This document shows, piece after piece, positions 57,193 to 64,000 of a stretch of 64,000 nucleotides of DNA (within the stretch, counting starts at the first letter, position 1; the number at the start of each line of letters is the position of its first letter). The stretch lies in the NCBI GenBank assembly GCA_029204225.1, contig CM055108.1:11191782-11255781 (forward strand). The letters run 5' to 3'. Below the pieces are notes generated by a model that had not been told where the DNA came from, made no database searches, and worked only from the letters and a program-made list of their open reading frames with translations. Position numbers and translations under genes: made by a program. This DNA comes from Diphasiastrum complanatum. Taxonomy: Eukaryota > Streptophyta > Lycopodiopsida > Lycopodiales > Lycopodiaceae.

Positions 57193-57425
57193 GCAGCGGA
57201 ACGCATTCCGGGGGAGTCTGCATTCCGGATAGTGGAACGCTATCCGGAACGCATGTAAAGTTTTATTTTTTACATATATATAGGTAAGCAGGTGGCGGGA
57301 ACGGACGCGCGTCCGCGTCCGCGTCCGGATGCGGATGTGCCAGGGGTGCGTCCTCATCTGGACGCGTCTGATTTTTTGCAAAAAAAAAAATTTCAAAAAT
57401 AAAAAATAAAAATACAGGCACCTGC
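57193..57425. repeat. Palindromic-word cluster, words GGAACGCATTCC and GGACGCGCGTCC
   Basis: CGGAACGCATTCCGG, GCATTCCGGATAGTGGAACGC, CTATCCGGAACGC, then GGGAACGGACGCGCGTCCGCGTCCGCGTCCGGATGCGGATG and GGACGCGTCTGATTTTTTGC followed by A-runs. GCGTCTGATTTTTTGC echoes GCGTTTTGATTTTTGTGGGC at 5659. Confidence 0.7.
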
Positions 57426-57586
57426 CTACACTGTCCCCCATCCCAAAAGCAAAATAAAAGCAATTTATAGCTTTTTTTTTTCCCGGAATTAATTATCAGA
57501 GGGTGTCTGGCACCCACCTACCCCCTCCTGTTAAAAAATAGGAAAACGGTACCAAAAAAATTTGCAAAAAAATTTGCAACAGACCT

Positions 57587-57600
57587 AACCACTGGGCCAT
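57587..57600 (-). other. tRNA A-box-like motif
   Basis: Minus strand TGGCCCAGTGGTT inside GAGGCATGGCCCAGTGGTTAGG is a strong A box of tRNA-derived SINE type. No B box is found downstream. Confidence 0.3.
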
Positions 57601-57737
57601 GCCTCTCATAACTGAGATATTACTAAAGAACCATGGCTAATGAGCAGTTCATAAATTATTATGAACCTTCATTGGGAATTAGGCTCCAAAAAAGCGGCAA
57701 AGAAAGATCTGAGAGTGGTTTTGAGTGAAGATGATGG

Positions 57738-57773
57738 TTTAGGGTTTAGGTATTAATGGTTTAGGGTTTAGGG
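57738..57773 (+). repeat. Interstitial plant telomere-like motif
   Basis: TTTAGGGTTTAGG and TTTAGGGTTTAGGG, separated by nine bases. Further copies occur at 58448-58461 and 60139-60151. Confidence 0.8.
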
Positions 57774-58019
57774 TGCATCAGTGATTGTCTCAAAGAAGTG
57801 AATGCTCACCAGAGGATTGGGGAGAGGTGAACGCTCACCAGAAGAGTGACAAGCTCTCAGGAGCAAAAGTCTCTGGGGGAAATTAGGGCTCACCAGAAGA
57901 GTGACAAGCTATACACTACTGTGACTCCATTGATGAGATCGGTTTCTTCTCGGATGGACTTCAACAGCTTACTAATTAGTTATGGCACTACTTCAACACG
58001 CTACAATACGATGTCGAAA

Positions 58020-59955
58020 TTTTGCGTACCAACACGGGGGCTAAACAAACATCTCCCAGTTTTCAGGTCCCGACCAGACAAAGTGTCCCCGAAGCCCTGT
58101 TTAAAGTCGAACTTCGGACATACGTTGCGGGCCGACTGTCGGTCGTTTCCTCGTCCTATTTGTTCCCATAGGTTCATATCAAGGTTGTCCACTGGCCAAA
58201 ACAGACGGCACCCGAATCGGATCCTGTTTGGAGAAACGGGACCGTCGGACGGAGAGTTGCAAAACTAGTCCATTTCGCTTGACCTAATTGCGCTTCTCTC
58301 TAGTGGAAGGGTAATTTTGACCGAACGATACCCGAATCGAGCTAGACTCGATCTCTTGGGTTCGTATCGGGATCACGAACCTGTGGACTATGTTCCCGGA
58401 CCATTGATGCATTCTACACAGTACCATGGCCTATGTGATGAGATAGATTTAGGGTTTAGGGTGGTACAACGTCACGTGGGCAACTAGTCGGAGCATGTCC
58501 TGGTAGATGTCCGCCGACACAACGAACGGAAGCTAGAAGCAGAATTTTTCGAGAGCCAGCGAGAGATACTGGGGCGACTACCGGAGCTACAGCTACGTGC
58601 CCTCACGGTCCTCGGACCTACTCCAGATGGATGGGTAGTGAACATTGCCTGATATATACTGCTTCGTTGGGTGTTTGAGTTCAGGAAACGAGCAGTGAAG
58701 CCAAAACCTAAATCATAAAATAGTATAAAGCCAACACAACTGCCTTTCAAACTCTGTATTGATTGCAAAACCTGCTCTGATTGACTTTCATTTACACCGT
58801 CCTCGTCAGTAACCAAACAACTTCAGTACGTCTGTCGCACTCGCCAGTTATGGAAGAGATCGAACTTTCTTCCTGACTAGCTGAAGGCTTGTACTCTTCA
58901 TCATCAGAAGAGTGTTGCTCAACAGTGTATTTGATGTTCTTTTCGCGTTTGTTTGCTAGTCGTTGGCCCTAAGGCATACGATAGTTTCACACTTTTGCGT
59001 GTTTTGATGGGCTTGTGTGGTGTGCGTCCTCAATTCCATGGCTTGATGAAAACAACTGTGGAAAAACTGCTGTTCACAATTTTGAAGTCTAGACGTTAAT
59101 GGACACCAGAAGAGTGAATGGTCAGCAGAACTATGCCATTCACTCAGGGGACCACATGACCGACCATCATGCAAGAGGTATAGCTACCTCTGTCAGCACA
59201 GGCCTACACAATACTTTGTCTTATATGCTGTGATCGGTTTCTCCTCAGATGAACTTCAACAGCCTACTAATTACTTACGCAAAACAATTTCATTCACTGC
59301 AGGCCGTCCGTCTCTTCCTCGTTCTGTCTGCTCCTACAGGTTCCTGGCGAGATCGTCGGTTGGCCGAAATGGACGGCACCCGAAACGAAGCCAGGTTGGA
59401 GAAAGTGGGCCGTCGAGACCTACAAAACAGGTCCATTTCACGTGACCCTTGCGTTTTTGTCCCGTCGAACGGCCATTTTGACTGAACGACACCCGAATCG
59501 AGCCAGGCTCGGTCCCTTGAGATCGTATCGGGATCACGAATCGTTGGACTGTATTCCCGGACCATTCTATCAATTCCGAATGTTTTCAGGTCCCATCCCG
59601 GCAAAGTGTCCCCGAAGCCCTGTTTTGACCCTAAACTTCGGAAGGACGTACTGGGCCTGCTGTCCGTCCGGTCTTCGTCCCATCTGCTCCCACAGGTTCC
59701 TATCGAGGTTGTCAGCTGGCCGAAACGGACAACACTTGAAACGGATCCCGTTTGGAGAAACAGGACCGTCGGACGGATAGCTGCAAAACTAGTCCATTTC
59801 GACTGACCTAATTACGTTTCAAGCCCGTCAAGCCCGTCAAACGACCATTTTGACCAGACGATGCCCGAATCGAGCCAGGCTCGGTCCCTTGGGTACGTAC
59901 CCGTTCCACGAACCAGTGGATTGTATTCCTGGACCATTAATACGTTCTACGCAGG
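58020..59955 (+). repeat. Unidentified tandem/dispersed repeat family, three copies
   Basis: Copies at about 58,070-58,425, 59,300-59,590 and 59,590-59,955 share GGCCGAAACGGAC-like text, CGGGACCGTCGGACGG, AAAACTAGTCCATTTCG, ACCCGAATCGAGCCAGGCTCG and CCCGGACCATT. GTGTCCCCGAAGCCCTGTTT occurs twice. The last two are tandem at about 356 bp. The copies are rich in CG and show no coding domain. Confidence 0.7.
58472..58648 (+). other. Unidentified coding-like segment
   Basis: Between an in-frame TAG and a TGA, the plus strand reads VRRHNERKLEAEFFESQRE then LGRLPELQLRALTVLGP. This is a charged, helix-like peptide of about 53 residues with no recognised match. It lies between repeat copies and could be a captured exon or a transposon relic. 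Confidence 0.3.
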
Positions 59956-60493
59956 TTTAAGTGTATGCTACACAAGTGCAGCTTTGATGTTGAATCTGCA
60001 CATACCTGTGGTGCAATGCCTATGACACAATGAGGACGTGGGTGGGGTTGATGATGTTTATGGATGTGGTTATGATGATTATGCTTGTGGCTTGTTTTGA
60101 TGGTTATGGCTGTAGGGTTGTGGGTTTAGGATGATTTGTTAGGGTTTAGGGTGTTATATTAACTGTGCCATTTGTTGGGGTGTCGGGTTTAGCACGTTAC
60201 TAGTTGTCTCTTGGCAGGCGTTGGCCCAAACTTAGAGGAGTCCCAGATGCCTCCAGACTCCCAGTCAAACTTTGTATTTGACACCCTTGTAGATGCATCT
60301 GGCACGCAGAGGGATAATTTGTTTAGCACAGACTTGTAGATAGACATTTTAGCATCATGTACAGTGGCATCAGATGAGATGTATATATCTTTTTACAGTC
60401 TATTTGTGTCATGGCTAATTTATCGTGGTTGCTTACAAATGGTTAGCTCTGTGAAGTTTGAATGGCTAGTCAAAAATGGTTTGCTCCGTGCAA

Positions 60494-60700
<207 letters not shown>

Positions 60701-60943
60701 AACACATCTGCATCTCATTCATAACATATGCATCATGTTCAACCACTTAATCATCAATGCGTCCCCTCTTGGCTGGCTTACCTCTGGGTCTGCCGAAAGG
60801 AACCCTCTGTGGTACACTCATGCCTGGTGTCTCCCTCTGCCACGGGGTGGTCTCTGGGAGGAACTGCCTGCCTGTGATACTCTGAGTCGTCTCTGCGCTA
60901 TCTGTCTCTGGGCAGCAGCCTCTGTCTCCCTCGCAAACTCTGA

Positions 60944-63923
60944 CTAGGCATCATCTGAAAGGGGGTGTGAAGCGGGAGTACTGGGTGGGGCACGTGGACC
61001 ATCCCCTGCTAGGTCGACCGTCTCGTCTGAATCATATGTGGGCTCATCATCAGCGGAGGGCAATGGAACGTCAGCAGGGAGGGTGGTGGTCTCATCGGCA
61101 TCGACATCATCCTCGGGATCACCCCGCAGAGCACGCCAAGCGACATCGTCTGGATCAACCTCTGGCTCTGGCTCACGATCTGCCGCTGCAACTAGGCACT
61201 CATCGGGATTGACCTGCACAAGCCAATCATTCGTGAGAATAGCCAAAGCAACCGTGAGGGCATTAAACTGAATGTCTTAAACCAATACGAAAGCAAAACG
61301 ACAAAGCAACGAAATATATCTATAGCAGTAGGGCGCGTGCGCCTCCTGCCCTCATGCTCTCTGTGATGCGTCGAACCACTCTGGTGTTGGTGTTGCAATA
61401 CACCAGGTCATTGCATCGCTCCGTCGTTGACGATTCCGCCTATTCGTGTGAACAAGGCTGAACGCTGACCAGTTCCGCTCGCACACGCAAGCAGAACAGT
61501 CCTGCATTAATTGGCAACAACTCGAGTGAGTACCGACCTTGTAGAGAAAATGCGCAAACTGGTTGGATGAATGAGATCAGACAACATACCTGTGAAAGGA
61601 CTCGGAGCACGAGCGTCCTCAAGTCTGGCTGCCCGGCACCGTAGCTCTCCCACCATGATACAGACAAGAGCATGTTCTCTCGAACACGTGCAAGGTCCTC
61701 GCCGAACAACCCCAGAGAGTGCCTGCAGTTGAGCAACGATATGCTTGAGTACACTTGAGCCACCGCAGGGAAATTGAACGAACGACACGGTACGATAGAT
61801 CAAGAGTTTACCTGTAACCAAGCCTCTTCACCTCGAGCCTGCTGCGGAACCCAGTGTCGCTGCTGAGGAGGCGGATGTATGCAAACCAGTCCGCACGCAG
61901 CTCTGCATCGTCGTACTGCCTCTCGCTCTGAAACAGTGGATGCAGTATGTGGGCCACACTGTGAATGGGCCGGTGAAACTTATCCCATCGCTGCTGCCAC
62001 AAGCGCCTGATAGGCTCCAACCTGTGGACCAAACCACGTGGAGGCAACAATTACATACCATCGTGTTGCGGCAGCAAGATGAAATAGAGTGCGAAATGGA
62101 AGTAAGGATGGCGAGACGGAAAAAGGTTATACTTGGCAGGGTCCAGCTCAGAACGCTGGAGAGACTCGCCTATGCGGTCCATGAACTCATAAATGAGGCC
62201 CATCGCGCACCCCTCGCGATCAACGAGCCTCAGAACAGAGTAGATGGGGCGCATGACGTCCATGAGCTGTTGCATATCCACCTAGATAGGCTCCATGAAT
62301 AAGATGTCGTGGAAGGCCAAGCCCTCTGGGGTCGTGGATAGGTCCATGGCGGTGAACTCTGCCGAAGTGGCCGTGTACCGCAATTCACCCTTGAGCTTGT
62401 GTAGCCGCTCAAGCTTGATGAACTGGTAGGCGAAGTGGGTGCGAGCGGGCTTCTTCAAGTCGAGCCTGCATTGACAAACGGAATGAGATGCACACATGAA
62501 ACGAGCAAAAAATAAGGAAGCATCTTGAACGAGCCCAAAAATAAGTAGGAGCTTACCTGCTTAATGTGCGGACAAGGGCCGTCATGCGGCACTTGCGTGT
62601 GACAAAGTCCACAACCGCAAGTGCCCTCGTGAGAATGTCATTGACCCAAGGCAAGCGCCCGATGGAATGCAGGAGGAGGTCCAGTGAGTGTGCGGCGCAT
62701 GGAGTCTAGACAATGGAGGGGTAGTCTGCCATAAGAAGCTCCCCCATACCGCGACAGTTGGACGCATTGTCTGTCACAACCTTTCGCGATACGTTCACAC
62801 GATCAGTCCACAGCTCGGAAACACATTGCAATCAATCGAAAACTACACAAAACTATTGTATCAACATCAAGTAGCAAATGACCAAGCAACTAATGAAGGA
62901 AGATTGTACCTGGACAACGCGCTGTGGTCCGACCTCCTCTATCGCTGCGCGAATGATGCCGTAAATGTACTTGGCCGAATGCACTCTCCCTGCCTCGAAG
63001 GCGTCGATGCTGCGCAAGAACATGGAACCGTAACAACTGAAACAGTCACGTTGATGAGTGGACGTCTGCGACGATCAGTCCACCCATCAGCCATGATGGA
63101 ACAGCCGTATCTATGCCAAGCCTCATGCAGTGCGGCCAGTCTCTCTCTGACTGATGCAACCCGGTCCTGGAGCAAAGGACCTCGTAGTGCGTCGGCTGTG
63201 GGTGGTGTGTAACCGAGCCCGCAGACTGCAACTTTCGAGATAGTCTCTCGAAAGATTCGGGGTGATGCCATGATAAAGGGGAGGTTCAGGTCATAGAACG
63301 TCTGTGCTATGTTCCTGGTGGCCTCTCTGTGCTGCCCCTCTCTGAAAGATCTCGGCATGGACATCTGTCTGGTGCCTCGGGATGTCGATGGCTGGGAGGA
63401 TGCGGATGGACGATGCGGATCTGGAGGTGGTGGCATAGGTGCAGGTGCGGAAGCGGAGGATGTGGACAGGCCGTGCAGATCCGGTGACGGCAGAGGCGTA
63501 GGTGCAGCAGTGGAGGCTGTGGATCCATGGGGAGTACTGGCGGAGGCGGAGGCGGAGGCGGTGGCAGGTGCGGATGCAGCGCCGGTGGCGGGTGCGGATG
63601 CGACGATGGGGGCGGTGGGTGTACCAGTGGCAGGGGCGGGGCAGTGGGTGCACCTGTAGAAATAGAGTCAACGGCATCTGTGGACGGTTCGTCGGGCTCA
63701 GCAGCTGGCTCAAAATATGTCTCGATAATGCGAGCCCTCTCCGCAACGGGGATGACCATACAAATGCCGATCCTGTAGCGTCCCCCTGTGGGTCGGACTC
63801 GCAACCCCCCCAGATGTGCTCAAACCCGAGAGGCGTTCCCTGTGAACTGCCATTGACAAAAAGGGCAACGCCACTTTTTGTCGGGCATCACCTCCACCTC
63901 ATCCCAAATGGGACGAGCAACCA

Positions 63924-63924
<1 letters not shown>
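60944..63924 (-). pseudogene. hAT-type transposase gene (BED zinc finger + DUF659), multi-exon, inactivated
   Basis: Start MVARPIWDEVEVMPDKKWRC at 63924 is the N-terminal BED finger; a one-base shift near 63,850 and a CGA-to-TGA-type stop (63822-63820) break it. A Pro/His-rich linker (63,460-63,660) changes frame again. DUF659 follows: FYDLNLPFIMASPRIFRE, then GYTPPTADALRG, YGCSIMADGWTDRRRRPLIN and, after a one-base shift at about 63,025, FLRSIDAFEAGRVHSAKYIY. Further exons with GT..AG borders give VVTDNASNCRGMGELL, CAAHSLDLLLHSIGRL (preceded by TAG at 62708-62706), WDKFHRPIHSVAHILHP and ACVCERNWSAFSLVHTN (the hAT dimerisation region). The acidic end is at 60944. It catalyses cut-and-paste transposition; at least four lesions silence it. 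Confidence 0.85.

Positions 63925-63925
<1 letters not shown>

Positions 63926-63965
<40 letters not shown>
63926..63965 (+). repeat. (CT)n microsatellite
   Basis: About 20 CT units abutting the transposase start, followed by CACACGCGCACACACA. Confidence 0.95.
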
Positions 63966-63969
<4 letters not shown>

Positions 63970-64000
63970 GCGCACACACAGAAGCATGAAAATCCAAGCT

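Noticed and set aside
63309-63778. Plus-strand Gly/Ala-rich frames
   Set aside because: Antisense of the Pro-rich linker of the hAT transposase; composition explains the open frame.

Overview
The window looks like nuclear DNA of a large, repeat-rich land-plant genome. The evidence is plant-type Ty1/copia and Ty3 retroelements, initiator-Met primer sites (TGGTATCAGAGC type), plant-type TTTAGGG telomere-like motifs, GT-AG introns and AT-rich spacer. A seed-free vascular plant or another lineage with long introns is my guess; the sequence does not prove it.

Three cellular genes are visible, all on the minus strand. (1) A complete three-exon gene for a SAP-domain mRNA-export factor of the CIP29/Tho1/MOS11 family has exons at 14837-15294, 653-793 and 257-299. 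Its first intron is 14,043 bp and is filled with nested retrotransposons. (2) A Lys/Ser-rich C-terminal exon of a probable nuclear protein ends at 36989. (3) Three phase-matched exons of an RCC1-repeat (RCC2-like) protein lie at 45684-46376.

The rest is mostly transposons. Copia A (7.5-10.4 kb) is split by an internally deleted Ty3 element (10.45-13.14 kb), both inside the giant intron. A block at 20.1-28.8 kb holds copia B (+, RT deleted, 3' LTR), copia fragment C (-) and copia D (-, with a 747-bp LTR and primer site). A gag-only Ty3 element lies at 30.2-33.0 kb, followed by Ty3 RT (+) and integrase (-) fragments at 33.3-34.1 kb. LINE fragments sharing one 3' tail (small hairpin, AATAAA-like end, sometimes a CT run) lie at 38.9-40.4 and 49.6-52.2 kb. 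A decayed Ty3 pol lies at 53.6-55.7 kb (-), and a multi-exon hAT (BED + DUF659) transposase pseudogene at 60.9-63.9 kb (-).

The most unusual signal is a set of clusters (3.4, 5.0-5.9, 37.9, 38.3, 44.3-45.0 and 57.2 kb) of short palindromic words. Each cluster repeats one word (for example GGTTCGAACC, AAACGCGTTT, AATCGCGATT, GGACGCGCGTCC), but the word differs from cluster to cluster. At least two clusters share the same conserved flank. Other structures include a long hairpin at 17.0-17.1 kb, a G-rich block at 44.6-44.7 kb, and an unidentified tandem family with interstitial telomere-like motifs at 57.7-60.2 kb.
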